Source of the DNA: Arcobacter acticola
GTDB lineage: Bacteria > Campylobacterota > Campylobacteria > Campylobacterales > Arcobacteraceae
Reading direction: 5' to 3'
Assembly (NCBI RefSeq): GCF_013177675.1
Contig: NZ_CP042652.1
Location: forward strand, 1,612,001-1,676,000
Length of the DNA: 64,000 bases
This document shows positions 1 to 9,724 of the stretch, one piece after another. The position numbers and the translations under genes are program-made. A model generated the notes under the pieces. The model was not told the origin of the DNA. It made no database searches and was given only the letters and a program-made list of their open reading frames with translations. The stretch's first letter is position 1; every line of letters starts with the position of its first letter.

Positions 1-965
1 TCTTCTGGTGTATATGGTCCACCCATAGCTACATTTGAGCTTTTATCACTTGGAGGTCCCATTTGAACAGGTCCTCCTTTTACATATGCTATATAGTTTA
101 AATCTACACCTAAATCATGGTGAATATCTACACTTGTAGTTTCAGGTTTTTTTTCAAACATTCCATGCCAGTTATCAAAACTTGCAGTTGCATTTTTTTC
201 ACTTCCTGGATGTCCATCATTCCACTCTTTTCCTGTAACTTTAGCTCCAATTTCATAGGCCATTATAGTTCCATCATGGGTTAAATCTGCTATAGGAAAA
301 CCATTTGGTTTAAATCCACCTGCTCCTGTACATAACACAACTGTTTTTGCTTTGAAAATAATTACTTTTTCTTCATCTACACTAAAACCAGCAGCTCCTA
401 TTATATGGCCATTTTCTTCAATCAAGTTTGTAATCATAACACGTTCTATTAAAGGAATATTACGCTCATTCATAGGTTTTGAAAAAGATACATTGTATAA
501 GGGTGAATCAAAAAAGCCCCATTGTCTTAACTCTTTAACTCTTGCATAAGAATTTTCTACTAATTGTCTAGTAAAAATAGGATTATTTGTTCCTAGTGCT
601 GACCTTGATACTTTTTCTATAAATTCATCTTTAGACAATTTTTCTTCAGATTCATCATAAGAAAATATACCTTTTGCAAAAGGTGTTTGACCAGAACTAC
701 CAAGTCTTCCTTTTGAAACCATCATTACTTTAGCACCTGCATCATGGGCTTTTACACTTGCAAATAATCCAGCCATTCCTGAACCTATAACTAATACATC
801 TGTTTGATATTCTTTATTTAAAATATCTTGAATAGCAATTGTTGGTTCATTTTTAGCATAACCTTTTGAAAAGCCTAATCCTGCTAATGACATCATTGCA
901 ATTGCACTTGAAGATAATCCTAAAAACTTTCTTCTGCTAATTTTTTCATCATTTAATTCATTCAT
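1..965 (-). CDS. Tat-exported FAD-dependent oxidoreductase, fumarate-reductase flavoprotein type (C-terminus off window)
   Basis: Only the first 321 codons lie in the window. The protein begins MNELNDEKISRRKFLG, a twin-arginine signal, followed by an Ala/Ser/Gly-rich hydrophobic stretch. A Rossmann FAD motif follows at about residues 53-75 (VLVIGSGMAGL) and a second flavoprotein signature (VVLCTGAGG) at about residue 210. This is the layout of fumarate-reductase or flavocytochrome-c flavoprotein subunits, so electron transfer to a small organic acceptor in the periplasm is likely; the substrate cannot be read. The ATG overlaps the stop of the upstream membrane gene in an ATGA, which fixes the start and implies one transcript with the ferric-reductase-like and ferredoxin genes. 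Family call is firm, substrate unknown. Confidence 0.85.
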   Translation of the reverse strand, partial: MNELNDEKISRRKFLGLSSSAIAMMSLAGLGFSKGYAKNEPTIAIQDILNKEYQTDVLVIGSGMAGLFASVKAHDAGAKVMMVSKGRLGSSGQTPFAKGIFSYDESEEKLSKDEFIEKVSRSALGTNNPIFTRQLVENSYARVKELRQWGFFDSPLYNVSFSKPMNERNIPLIERVMITNLIEENGHIIGAAGFSVDEEKVIIFKAKTVVLCTGAGGFKPNGFPIADLTHDGTIMAYEIGAKVTGKEWNDGHPGSEKNATASFDNWHGMFEKKPETTSVDIHHDLGVDLNYIAYVKGGPVQMGPPSDKSSNVAMGGPYTPE

Positions 966-1603
966 AAAACTTTTTCCTTTTTATAATTTTTAGAAAAATA
1001 TAATTTTCCTAATTGATAAACAGATATACAAACTAATAAAAATATAAAAAGAATCATAATTTCGTTCATATGCCGTCCTAAATCAATAACATGCCAAAGT
1101 GCTGTACTTATAAAAACTACAGATAACACAATATGCAACAATCGCCATTTACTATAAGTCATATTTAACTTATCTTTATAAAATGATGTTAGAAGTAAAG
1201 CTATCATTACACACCATGCAATTAAACCAAAGATTATTCCTAAGCTTTTAAAATCTGTAATCATAAGCCAAAAAGCGTAAATTGGATCAACACCTGCTTA
1301 AAAAAATCTTGGAAGCACAATCAAAAAAGGATGAATAAAAAATATAGCAATAACTAAATATCCAATAATTTTATGAAGTTTTATGATTTTAACCATCTTA
1401 TAGATTTTTATAAATACTTTATTTGATCTATTTAAATAAAACTGCCCAAGAAGGAAAAAAAATCCTACAATCACAAGTACAGAAGTTGATTCTTTCAAAA
1501 GTGTTCTTGGTGGAAGTGTTTGTAAAGATAGAATAAACAAAGGAATGATTACAAAAATAAATAAAGATATTAATATGTATTTTAATTTAATATTATTTTC
1601 CAT
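962..1603 (-). pseudogene. Ferric-reductase-like heme membrane protein, interrupted by an in-frame TAA
   Basis: Two open frames (1298-1603 and 962-1264) lie in the same reading frame, separated by one TAA at 1298-1300 and 11 sense codons reading AGVDPIYAFWL. Together they would make about 213 residues with five or six hydrophobic helices and histidines placed as in ferric-reductase-like transmembrane domains (KLHKI, FIHPF, LLHIV, ALWHV). The upstream ATG follows the ferredoxin stop by two bases behind a GGGGA site. The second half also has its own ATG at 1262-1264, so a split product is possible, but a single nonsense change of a sense codon such as GAA is the simplest reading. A sequencing error cannot be excluded. 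It would be the membrane anchor carrying electrons to the exported flavoprotein. Confidence 0.8.
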
Positions 1604-1605
1604 AA

Positions 1606-1821
1606 TCATCCCCACGATACAACAACAGGTATAGATTTATAAGGTGTTATTGTAATAGCATCAACAGGACAATACATTCTGCATAAATGACAGATTTGAC
1701 AGTCTTCTACGTATTTTATAAATGCTTTTTTAGTTTTAGAATCTAATCTAATTACATCAGTTGGGCAAGCTTTTATACACTCTTCACAACCAATGCAACC
1801 ATTTATTTGTTCAATTGCCAT
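1606..1821 (-). CDS. 2[4Fe-4S] ferredoxin-type electron carrier
   Basis: The 71-residue protein has two classic cluster motifs, CIGCEECIKACP at about residues 9-20 and CQICHLCRMYCP at about 41-52, and no signal peptide, so it should be cytoplasmic or membrane-associated on the inner face. It is first of three tightly packed genes (ferredoxin, heme membrane protein, Tat flavoprotein), resembling small electron-transfer modules that deliver electrons from the cytoplasm or quinol pool to an exported flavoenzyme. All eight cluster cysteines are present. The role in this module is inferred from gene order. Confidence 0.9.
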   Translation of the reverse strand: MAIEQINGCIGCEECIKACPTDVIRLDSKTKKAFIKYVEDCQICHLCRMYCPVDAITITPYKSIPVVVSWG

Positions 1822-1830
1822 AACTAACTT

Positions 1831-2079
1831 CTATTTTCTCTCAGGAGCGTTTTTATCAGGTCCACCTTCTGGCATACAAGCAATATATTTTTCATCTGGA
1901 GTATGCATACATTTTCCACTTAATGATCCTCTTGGAGTTTCCATTGTACAAATAGATTCTACATCTTGTCCAACACAAACTTCTATTGCTTCTTTTGGTG
2001 GTTCTCTTTTTTCTGATGCCGCATAAATTACTGTACTTAGTGAAGCAAGTAGTAAAGTTAAAGTAAAAGTTTTTTTCAT
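1831..2079 (-). CDS. Small secreted cysteine-containing protein, unknown function
   Basis: I start at ATG 2077-2079 because it follows an AGGA site and yields a clean Sec signal peptide (MKKTFTLTLLLASLSTVIYA); a longer frame upstream lacks support. The mature part is about 62 residues with four cysteines (VCVGQ, SICTM, GKCMH, IACMP), enough for two disulfides, and many Pro/Glu/Lys. I do not recognise a named domain. Its promoter region holds the direct repeat shared with two EF-hand-like genes (2147-2164), and it sits between the redox cluster and the ArsRS-like pair, suggesting regulation by that pair. Confidence 0.8.
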   Translation of the reverse strand: MKKTFTLTLLLASLSTVIYAASEKREPPKEAIEVCVGQDVESICTMETPRGSLSGKCMHTPDEKYIACMPEGGPDKNAPERK

Positions 2080-2110
2080 AATTAATCCTAATATTATTTT
2101 ATATATTAGA

Positions 2111-2164
2111 ATTATAAAAAGCAAGGTTTAATATGTTTTAAATAAAAAGTAAATGAAAGTAAAT
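2111..2164 (-). promoter_or_regulatory. Promoter with -10 box and GTAAAT direct repeat
   Basis: In gene orientation, ATTTACTTTCATTTACTT (2147-2164) lies 30 bases upstream of a consensus TATAAT (2111-2116). The two GTAAAT units on the plus strand are spaced 10 bases apart, one helical turn, as expected for an OmpR-family dimer. An identical 18-base copy occurs at 4713-4730 and a close one at 62277-62295. Confidence 0.55.
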
Positions 2165-2186
2165 AGTTAAAAGAAGGTGATAGAAC

Positions 2187-3380
2187 TTATAAATTTATTT
2201 TAAAGATATTTGCATTTTCTAGATGTTCATACTTTAATTGCATATTATGAATGTTTAAAATTTCAGATACAATATAAAGACCAAGCCCCATTCCATGGTT
2301 TTTATTACTTGTATCATTATGGTATGGTTTAAAATACTCTTCTAATGGTTTTTGAAGTTTATCGCCATTTGAGATTATTAGTATTTCATTATCTTTTTGT
2401 ATTATTTTTACTTTTTTGTCACTTGAATATTTAACACCATTATCAAGTAAGTTTTTAAGAGCAAGTGCAAATAAATCTAAATCTACTTTTATTAAAATAT
2501 TTGAAATATTTTCAATTTCTATTTTCTTTTGTGGATTCTCTAACATCATCATATCAATTGATTTTTCTAAGATTTTATCTATTGAAATAGGAAATTTATT
2601 TATTTTATAGTTTTTAGAAACGATTTGTTCTATATTTGAAAAATCATTTATTAAAAAATTCAATTTATCAAATATACTTATCATTCTATCTTTTTGTTTA
2701 TTATCATCTATTAATTCACTTACAATTCTTCCTTTTGCAATAGGCGTTTTCAGCTCGTGCATTACAGTTCTTAAAAAAAGTTGTCTTGAATTTAGTAACA
2801 AAGCTATTTTTTTAACAGCCGTATCAAACTCATTTGCTACATCTGCTATTTCATCTTTTTTATCACTCTTACAATCAATTTCTAAATTTCCATTGGAAAA
2901 ACTTTGAATCTGATCTTTTAAATTTTTCAAAGGTCTAAGTGATTGAATAATCCATAAAAAACTTAATGTAAATATAATAAAAACTATTACTAAAATCCAA
3001 AATCCTAGATATTCAAAAGAATAAATTCTTGAGTCCTTAAATAATATTTTAAAATTTGGAGCAAGTATAAGTAAGTAGAAATTATCTTGATTTTTAACAA
3101 TATTAAATCCAGGTCCAGCTCCTATATTAACAGCATTATCAATTATTTTTTTAGGGTTCATCTCTAATTCAAAATTTAGTTTATTTAAATAAGATTCTAT
3201 TTCTTCTGGAGGTAATCTATTATCATGAATATATCTTGTAATTTCAATATAATTATCAATTACTTGTTTATTTAAAAAGTTCTTTTGATAAGAAAAATAA
3301 GAAAAAAAAAGTGCTAAAAACAAGGCTATTGATATTGTAAATACAAAAATTATTTTAGTGAATAATGAGTTGAAATTCAT
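2187..3380 (-). CDS. ArsS-like membrane sensor histidine kinase
   Basis: The 397-residue kinase has an N-terminal helix at about 9-30, a short extracytoplasmic domain, a second helix at about 125-150, HAMP, a DHp helix with the phospho-acceptor in MHELKTPIAKGR (about residues 208-219) and an HATPase domain whose G-box reads GMGLGLYIV near 370. The H-box and length match the ArsS type of Campylobacterota, known in Helicobacter for acid sensing; the signal here is unknown. The start overlaps the stop of the response regulator by 4 bases, so the two are co-translated. Confidence 0.88.
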   Translation of the reverse strand: MNFNSLFTKIIFVFTISIALFLALFFSYFSYQKNFLNKQVIDNYIEITRYIHDNRLPPEEIESYLNKLNFELEMNPKKIIDNAVNIGAGPGFNIVKNQDNFYLLILAPNFKILFKDSRIYSFEYLGFWILVIVFIIFTLSFLWIIQSLRPLKNLKDQIQSFSNGNLEIDCKSDKKDEIADVANEFDTAVKKIALLLNSRQLFLRTVMHELKTPIAKGRIVSELIDDNKQKDRMISIFDKLNFLINDFSNIEQIVSKNYKINKFPISIDKILEKSIDMMMLENPQKKIEIENISNILIKVDLDLFALALKNLLDNGVKYSSDKKVKIIQKDNEILIISNGDKLQKPLEEYFKPYHNDTSNKNHGMGLGLYIVSEILNIHNMQLKYEHLENANIFKINL

Positions 3381-4039
3381 TGTGATATTTTATATCCTAA
3401 ACCTCTAACAGAGTGAATATACTTTGGTTTCTTTGAATCATCCTCTAACTTAGCACGAAGTCGTCCTATAATAACATCTAAGCTTTTACTATAACTATCT
3501 GTTAAACTTTCGCACTCATTTACTATTTGATCCCTTGAAACAATTGTATTTTTGTTTTTTAATAAACAAATCATAACTTCATATTCAGCATGGGTTAAAT
3601 TTAATTCATTTTTTTTAAAATAAATAGTTAATGAAGATTTATCATATTCAAATACGCTTTCTTCGTCTATTTTATTGGTTTTTTTTGATCTTCTTAAAAG
3701 ACTTTGAATAACTGCATACATTTCTTTTGGATCATAAGGTTTTGGAAGATAATAATCAGCACCAATTTGAAGTCCCATAATTTTATCAGTTACATCACTT
3801 CTAGCACTTGAAATTATAATTGGAATATCATAACTTTTTGAAATCTTTTCACAAACTTCAAGTCCATCAATTCCTGGTAGAGTTAAATCTAAAATAAGTA
3901 AATCGTAATTTGAAATTCCAGCAGTCAATCCTAAATAAGGATCTTCATAATTAGTAATTTTAATATTATATTTATCCAGAAATTCACCCAAAAAGAGTGA
4001 AAATTCTGGATCATCTTCTATCATTAAGATATTTATCAT
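3377..4039 (-). CDS. ArsR-like OmpR-family response regulator
   Basis: The 220-residue protein has a receiver domain (EDD acidic pocket at 8-10, phospho-acceptor Asp in LILDLTLPG at about 51, Lys in LPKPYDP near 100) and a C-terminal winged helix ending SVRGLGYKI. It is co-translated with the downstream kinase. Being OmpR-type it should bind direct repeats with about one-turn spacing; the GTAAAT repeats in front of the two flanking small genes fit this and are the natural first targets to test. It belongs to the same broad group as ArsR of epsilonproteobacteria. Confidence 0.9.
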   Translation of the reverse strand: MINILMIEDDPEFSLFLGEFLDKYNIKITNYEDPYLGLTAGISNYDLLILDLTLPGIDGLEVCEKISKSYDIPIIISSARSDVTDKIMGLQIGADYYLPKPYDPKEMYAVIQSLLRRSKKTNKIDEESVFEYDKSSLTIYFKKNELNLTHAEYEVMICLLKNKNTIVSRDQIVNECESLTDSYSKSLDVIIGRLRAKLEDDSKKPKYIHSVRGLGYKISQ

Positions 4040-4053
4040 AGGAGTGTTATAGA

Positions 4054-4647
4054 TTAACCATAAAATGAAACTGATTTATAGTTACTATTATCACTTAATA
4101 TTTCACTTAATGATGCTTTTAATAGTGCATTTGTTTCTGATTGAGAATATGTACTATCTTCACTTGAGTATTTATCTAATAAATTCATAACTTCTTCTTT
4201 ACTACTATCATTTAAACTTAAAATTCTACTTGTATAATCCATAATATCTGAAGTTGAACTTGAAGTTGATGTTTCATCTTCTTCATCAGTACTTAATAAA
4301 GAATCTAACAATGAAGAAATAGAACTAACTTCTTCTTCACTTGGCGGTGGCGGTGGCATTCCGCTTTGAGCATCTGATCTACCTAAATCACCAACTTCTT
4401 TTGCATCAAAACCTAAATCTGACATGGCACTTTCTAACTCAGAAGATGGTTCAATCCTTGCTTCTTCGAAAGATGCAATAATACTTTGAGCATCAATAGC
4501 ACTTAAATTACTTGAATCATAACTATTTAAAATAGAAGATATAGTTTCTAACTGAGCAGCAGTTAATGAACTTGAAGAACTAGTGCTACTTGTACTTTTT
4601 GCCAAATCAGCCATTATAGTTGAATTTGAAGAGATACTATTAATCAT
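4054..4647 (-). CDS. Low-complexity Ser/Asp-rich protein, paralogue of the EF-hand-like protein at 61349-62239
   Basis: The 197-residue protein has no signal peptide or membrane helix and is dominated by Ser, Asp, Glu and Thr, with a GMPPPPPSEEE linker near residue 95. Residues of about 30-90 align well with the central part of the larger protein at 61349-62239: both contain ETISSIL, a run ending in I(A/V)(S/A)F, and GFDAKEVG. That relative has EF-hand loops; this copy keeps the shared middle block but no obvious calcium loop. It is transcribed toward the ArsRS-like genes from a promoter bearing the shared GTAAAT repeat. Function unknown; export by a signal-less route or action as a cytoplasmic modulator are both open. 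Confidence 0.8.
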   Translation of the reverse strand: MINSISSNSTIMADLAKSTSSTSSSSSLTAAQLETISSILNSYDSSNLSAIDAQSIIASFEEARIEPSSELESAMSDLGFDAKEVGDLGRSDAQSGMPPPPPSEEEVSSISSLLDSLLSTDEEDETSTSSSTSDIMDYTSRILSLNDSSKEEVMNLLDKYSSEDSTYSQSETNALLKASLSEILSDNSNYKSVSFYG

Positions 4648-4712
4648 AAATAAATCCTTTTTCTTAATTTATCATTATCTTATATAAACAATTTAAATAT
4701 AATTTAAATGTT

Positions 4713-4730
4713 AAGTAAATGAAAGTAAAT
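4713..4730 (-). promoter_or_regulatory. GTAAAT direct repeat upstream of the 197-residue Ser/Asp-rich gene
   Basis: The 18 bases are identical to 2147-2164. A weak TATAAG/GATAAT -10 region lies about 28-33 bases downstream in gene orientation and an AAGGA ribosome site follows. Position and spacing resemble the site in front of the small secreted protein gene. Confidence 0.5.
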
Positions 4731-4760
4731 CATAAATAATATTTCTTTTATTCTACTATA

Positions 4761-7304
4761 TTAATGACCACAGTTGATTTCTCTGATTCTATCCAACTTA
4801 TCAAATACAATCTCAATATTTTTTTCTACATTTTGAGTTATTGCAAATATTTGTTCATTATCAGAACTTTGCGCATATAAATCTATTGTATCTTGAATCA
4901 TAGAATGAACTTTTTGGTGTGCATCTTTTAATATAATCCAATCATTTGATTTTGCAAAATCTTTATGTTCATTTTCATCAATCCATTTTCCTAAATTACA
5001 CTCATGATGATTTGTCACTTTAAATGTATGATTTGCTTTACATTTAGAAAAATTTACATCTTTGAAGTTAATATGATCTGATTTTAATTTATTTATATCA
5101 ATCATCAAACTTGGATCACAAACTCTTTTTTCTGCATCTTTATCAAAACTTGTTTGACTAACAGTTTTTTGTAATTGAGTAACTAAAGATGATGTACTTA
5201 TAGCCATTTCACTAATTGTTGAAGCTAATGAAGCATTTTGTTGGGTGGCTCTATCTAAAGAATTAACAGTATCACTTATTTGTGACATTGCCATTTGTTG
5301 TTCTCTTGATGCACTTGCAACATCGTCAATTAAGCTAGCAGTTACAACGATATTTTCACTTAATTCATTAAAACCTTCAATCATTTTTGAAGTAATATCT
5401 TTTCCAGCTTTTGCTTTATTTGTAGCATTATGAACTAACTCTTTAATCTCTTTAGCAGCTTCAGAACTTCTTGAAGCAAGGTTTCTCACTTCTGCTGCTA
5501 CAACTGCAAATCCACGTCCAGCTTCACCTGCTGTTGCTGCTTCTACCGCTGCATTTAAAGAAAGAATATTTGTTTGGAATGCAATTTGATCAATCACTGT
5601 GATTGCTTCATTAATAGCAATTACTTGACTATTAATTTCATCCATTGAAAGTGATGTTTCTTCTGCTAAGTTTTTACCAACTTCACTTGATTTAGTTAAA
5701 GTTTGAGCATATTTTGCCATTTTTAAGGCATTTTCACTACTTCTTGATACTGTTGCTGTTATTTCTTCAATAGCTGCTGCTGTTTCTTCAAGTGAAGCTG
5801 CTTGTGAATTAGATGAGTTACTTAATTCTTTTGATGCATTTTCTAACTCATTTGCGCTACTAAATAACTCTACATTTGATTTATCAATTAAACAAACTAC
5901 TTCATTAATTGAAGATTGAGTTACTTTTACACCACTTAATAATGAAGCAAGTAATCCAGTTAAATTATCAATATGTGGAATTTTATAATCATATTTAGCA
6001 TTTGATAAAGCTACTAAAGATTCACTTAATATTGAAAGATTATTTTCCATTCTTCCTATCATATTATTCACTTCAATAACTAAAGAGGCTACTCCTTTAG
6101 AGTGAGCTTTACCTTTTACTCTATCATTTAATAATCCGGCATTTACTTTTTCAATAATTTGTCTTGATTCATCAATTACTATTTGATCTTGAATAATACC
6201 TTTTTCAATAGAATCTAAGTAGTTATTAAAGCTATTTACAACATCCCCTATTTCATCATTTGAAGTTACTTTTATTTTTGTATTATCTGAAGAATCATTA
6301 TTAGTAATAGTATCTATAGAATTTTTTAATTCAAGAATTGGAGTTAAAATATTTCTTTTCATATTAATTAATGAAAGAATCATACTAATAACTAAAGCAG
6401 CAATTAAAATAATCAAAGCAACCCAAATAATAGAAGATGTATGTTCAATAGTAATTTGAACTGCTTGTATAGGTTGAGCACTAAGTGCAATTCCTAGTTT
6501 TTTATTATTGAAGTCAAGTACATCAATATATGTATAAAAATACTTATCTGAGATATAGTAATCTTTTGCAAATAATTCTTTAAAATCTAAACTCTTCGTA
6601 TCTTCTAAGAAATCTTTATTTATAAATTTTTGAGAAATAGTATAATTATTTAGTTTTAAAGTTTCATCAATTGCTTCAACGGCAACTGAATTATCCATTA
6701 ATAATAAAAAAGCATCCCCATGTTTATCAAATTCTTTTGCAACTGAATTTACACCTTGCATAAATTCTAATGAACCTAGATGATTATTTTGATTATCAAA
6801 AATAGGTACTACTGATCTTATGCTAAGTCCAGCTTTACCTACTTCAAATGTATTTACAGCTTCTTTTGTACTATTTACTTTTACAACACTATCTCTAAAT
6901 GCACTTAAATCATCGCCAAACTTATCTGTTTTCCAAGATCTTAAAAAAGAGTGTGAATTTTTTGTATGAATATGAACTTCAACATTACTAAATGGTGTTG
7001 ATTTTTTCATATTTTCAGACAAAGTTGCCAAAGCATTTATAGCTAACTGTCTATTATTTGAAGATAGTGCTTCTTTTATTGAAGAATCATTTGAAATTGA
7101 AACTGCATTTGAAATACCAACATCTAGTTTTGCATTAATATTCAAAGTAGAAATTCGTTTTAATTCAGTCTTAACATCTGAATAAACCTCTTGCGTAAGT
7201 TTATTTTTGTAGTTATTTAAAATAAAATAACCGATTATCAACATAACAACTGCTACTAAGACTGTAACCGTTGTAAATTTCCTTGAGATACTCATACTTT
7301 TCAT
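4761..7304 (-). CDS. Methyl-accepting chemotaxis protein with C-terminal CZB zinc-binding domain
   Basis: ATG 7302-7304 behind GGGGGA is preferred over a TTG four codons upstream. The 847-residue receptor has a helix at about 11-28, a large periplasmic sensor region to about 290 (Cache-like by size and position), a second helix at about 290-312, HAMP, and the conserved hairpin tip around [20 protein letters not shown] (near 580-600). A CZB domain ends the protein, with the Cys motif HHECNLGKW near 768 and further histidines (DAHQKVHSM). CZB domains bind zinc and sense hypochlorite or zinc in other chemoreceptors; the same role is inferred here. It is flanked by unrelated sensory genes and appears monocistronic. 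Confidence 0.92.
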   Translation of the reverse strand: MKSMSISRKFTTVTVLVAVVMLIIGYFILNNYKNKLTQEVYSDVKTELKRISTLNINAKLDVGISNAVSISNDSSIKEALSSNNRQLAINALATLSENMKKSTPFSNVEVHIHTKNSHSFLRSWKTDKFGDDLSAFRDSVVKVNSTKEAVNTFEVGKAGLSIRSVVPIFDNQNNHLGSLEFMQGVNSVAKEFDKHGDAFLLLMDNSVAVEAIDETLKLNNYTISQKFINKDFLEDTKSLDFKELFAKDYYISDKYFYTYIDVLDFNNKKLGIALSAQPIQAVQITIEHTSSIIWVALIILIAALVISMILSLINMKRNILTPILELKNSIDTITNNDSSDNTKIKVTSNDEIGDVVNSFNNYLDSIEKGIIQDQIVIDESRQIIEKVNAGLLNDRVKGKAHSKGVASLVIEVNNMIGRMENNLSILSESLVALSNAKYDYKIPHIDNLTGLLASLLSGVKVTQSSINEVVCLIDKSNVELFSSANELENASKELSNSSNSQAASLEETAAAIEEITATVSRSSENALKMAKYAQTLTKSSEVGKNLAEETSLSMDEINSQVIAINEAITVIDQIAFQTNILSLNAAVEAATAGEAGRGFAVVAAEVRNLASRSSEAAKEIKELVHNATNKAKAGKDITSKMIEGFNELSENIVVTASLIDDVASASREQQMAMSQISDTVNSLDRATQQNASLASTISEMAISTSSLVTQLQKTVSQTSFDKDAEKRVCDPSLMIDINKLKSDHINFKDVNFSKCKANHTFKVTNHHECNLGKWIDENEHKDFAKSNDWIILKDAHQKVHSMIQDTIDLYAQSSDNEQIFAITQNVEKNIEIVFDKLDRIREINCGH

Positions 7305-7390
7305 TATTTCCCCCAATAATTTAAATATATCACTTATTATATCTACTTATTAATAAAAGATTATTATTTTTGATATTTGATTTATATATC

Positions 7391-9667
7391 TTATAAATCT
7401 TCTTTATTAAATATTATTTTAAAACATGCACCATAGTAAGTAGAATTATTACATTCAAATTTTTTATTAAAAACACTTATCTTGGCATGATATTTATCTC
7501 TTAAAATTTTATTTACTATAGATAAACCTAATCCCGTACCAAGAGATTGTTGTTTCGTTGTAAAGTAAGGCTCAAATATTCTATCCATAATCTCATCAGC
7601 TATTCCTCCTGCACTATCTTTTATAGTTATCTGTAAAGTATCTTTTATTAGTTTTGTTGTAATAACTATAAATCTATTTTCTTCTTCGATATTTGTTATT
7701 AAAGCATCTTTCGCATTATTCAAAAGATTTATAAAAGATTGTACTAATTCATTTTTAATAGCATGTATAGTTATATCTCCTTCATAATTAACAATTAAAT
7801 TAATATAATTGTTTTTTAAAGAAGCTTCTGTGAGATTTATAGCAAAATCAAGTGCATCTGTAATACTTGTAAGCTCTTCAGTTTTATCATTTTTAATAAA
7901 ATTTCTAAAATCATCTATAGTTTTTGATAAATATTGTGCACTATTATTAATACTGTTCATACTATCAACTAATACTTTATCAGTCAATACTCCAAACTCT
8001 TTTTGAAATAAAACTCCTGTGGATGCTGTTGAGATTATACTTAAAGGTTGTCTCCATTGATGTGCAATATTTCCTATCATCTCACCCATAGAAACCAATT
8101 TAGATTGCTCTTCAATAAATTTAACATCTGATATATTTTTTGTAACAATTAAAAGTCTTTTTTTATCTGGTAATAAACTAACAGACATATTTACATAAAT
8201 TATATTATTATTTTTAGTTAAACATCTTTTTTCAAAATTAGTAATAAATCCTTTTTCTAGTAATCTTTCTAAACCTTCTATTGATTTTTCTTTATCTTCT
8301 GGAATAGTTAATTCTATACAAGATTTTTCTAATAATTCTTCTTTTGTAAACCCTAACATTTCACAATAAGACTCATTACAATTTAAGAAATTTGATTCTA
8401 AATCTATAATTGCAATTCCATCTTTTGAAAAGTTAAAAATGGTTTCAAATTCTTCTTTTTGTTCTAATATTTTATCTTGGTATTTTTTAATCTCAGATAT
8501 ATCCCTTGAAATACCAAGCACACCATATATGCTTCCATCATTTAACATTACTTTTGTTTTAATTGTGTGAGAATATTCTGTATGACCATCTTTTGCAAAA
8601 GTCAATTCTTCATAATTTGAAAGGGGTACATCACTATGCATAGCTTTTATATCATGTTTTCTAAAAAAATCTGCAAGTTTTTCATCTACAAAATCTTTAT
8701 CAAATTTCCCAATTATTTCACTTTGTTTTGCACCATATAAATCTTCAAACCTTTTATTACATGTCAAATATTTACCATCAGCATCTTTTATCCATAAAGC
8801 ATCTAGCAATGAGCTAACAATAGTAGATAGTTTTGTTTTTTCTAGTTCTAATTGCTCATATTGTAATTTCATTTTTTCTTCAACAATAAATTTATTAGTT
8901 ATATCCATAGCATAACCAATGGTTCCAAGAAGTTTTTTTTCTTTATTATAAACAGGTGCTTTAAAAGTCTCAAACCATTTTATTTGATCTTTATCTAAAA
9001 TCTTTTCTTTTACAAGTTTTGCTTTCCCACTTTTTAAAACCAATTTATCATCATGTACATATTTTTTTGCTAATTTTTCATCTGACCAAACATCAAAATC
9101 ATTTTTACCAATGGTTAAAGAAGGCTCATTTATAGTTGTTGCATTGGCAAAAGATTGATTTACAGCTAAAAAATTACTATTTTTATCTTTTAACCAAACT
9201 AACATAGGAAGATTATCTATTAGTGTTTGATAATAAATAAGATCTTTTTCTTTTTCAATTAAAATCTCTTTTTCTAAAGTACAATCAGAAATATATCCAA
9301 TAAAATGACTTACTTCACCTTTATTATAAATAATCCTTATGTCCATTTTAATCCATTTGTAAATACCCTTATTGTTCCTTATTCGATAAGGTTCAGGCGT
9401 AAATTCAAGTTTTTTTTCAGATACATTATTTTTTATTTCAGAAATAATTTTTTTTAAATCGTCAGGGTGAATTAAATCAGAATAAATAGTTTTTCTATTT
9501 ATAAAGTTTTCTTGACTAAATCCTAAAATTTTTGAGATATTTTTTGAGATTGCATGGATAGTATAGTTTTCATCATTTTTCCAAATAACAGCAGACACAG
9601 TTAATGTGTTAAAAAATTCATTTTCAATTAATTCTAAGCTTGCGGTTAATAATTTAATATTTGTCAT
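7391..9667 (-). CDS. Multi-PAS sensor histidine kinase (orphan)
   Basis: The 758-residue protein lacks membrane helices. It carries four PAS-like units (about 20-130, 145-265, 285-395, 405-515), the second to fourth each introduced by phrases such as WLKDKNSNFLAVN, WIKDADGKYLTCN and IIDLESNFLNCN, then a DHp region with the phospho-acceptor in GNIAHQWRQPLS (near 535) and an HATPase domain with N-box NNAKDAL and G-box GTGLGLSIV. The AHQWRQPL histidine box is common in Campylobacterota kinases. No response regulator adjoins it, so its partner must lie elsewhere. Ligand unknown; the cytoplasmic PAS array suggests redox or small-molecule sensing. Confidence 0.9.
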   Translation of the reverse strand: MTNIKLLTASLELIENEFFNTLTVSAVIWKNDENYTIHAISKNISKILGFSQENFINRKTIYSDLIHPDDLKKIISEIKNNVSEKKLEFTPEPYRIRNNKGIYKWIKMDIRIIYNKGEVSHFIGYISDCTLEKEILIEKEKDLIYYQTLIDNLPMLVWLKDKNSNFLAVNQSFANATTINEPSLTIGKNDFDVWSDEKLAKKYVHDDKLVLKSGKAKLVKEKILDKDQIKWFETFKAPVYNKEKKLLGTIGYAMDITNKFIVEEKMKLQYEQLELEKTKLSTIVSSLLDALWIKDADGKYLTCNKRFEDLYGAKQSEIIGKFDKDFVDEKLADFFRKHDIKAMHSDVPLSNYEELTFAKDGHTEYSHTIKTKVMLNDGSIYGVLGISRDISEIKKYQDKILEQKEEFETIFNFSKDGIAIIDLESNFLNCNESYCEMLGFTKEELLEKSCIELTIPEDKEKSIEGLERLLEKGFITNFEKRCLTKNNNIIYVNMSVSLLPDKKRLLIVTKNISDVKFIEEQSKLVSMGEMIGNIAHQWRQPLSIISTASTGVLFQKEFGVLTDKVLVDSMNSINNSAQYLSKTIDDFRNFIKNDKTEELTSITDALDFAINLTEASLKNNYINLIVNYEGDITIHAIKNELVQSFINLLNNAKDALITNIEEENRFIVITTKLIKDTLQITIKDSAGGIADEIMDRIFEPYFTTKQQSLGTGLGLSIVNKILRDKYHAKISVFNKKFECNNSTYYGACFKIIFNKEDL

Positions 9668-9724
9668 AATAAAACCCTAGAACACTTTTATATTCTTATT
9701 TTATCTTTTTACAAATAATTTTAC

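Noticed and set aside
1298-1300. Programmed recoding at the in-frame TAA
   Set aside because: TAA is not a known selenocysteine or pyrrolysine codon and no stimulating structure was seen; a nonsense change is simpler.
1793-2026. Plus-strand 77-codon frame opposite the small secreted protein
   Set aside because: Antisense to a gene with a signal peptide and a good ribosome site.
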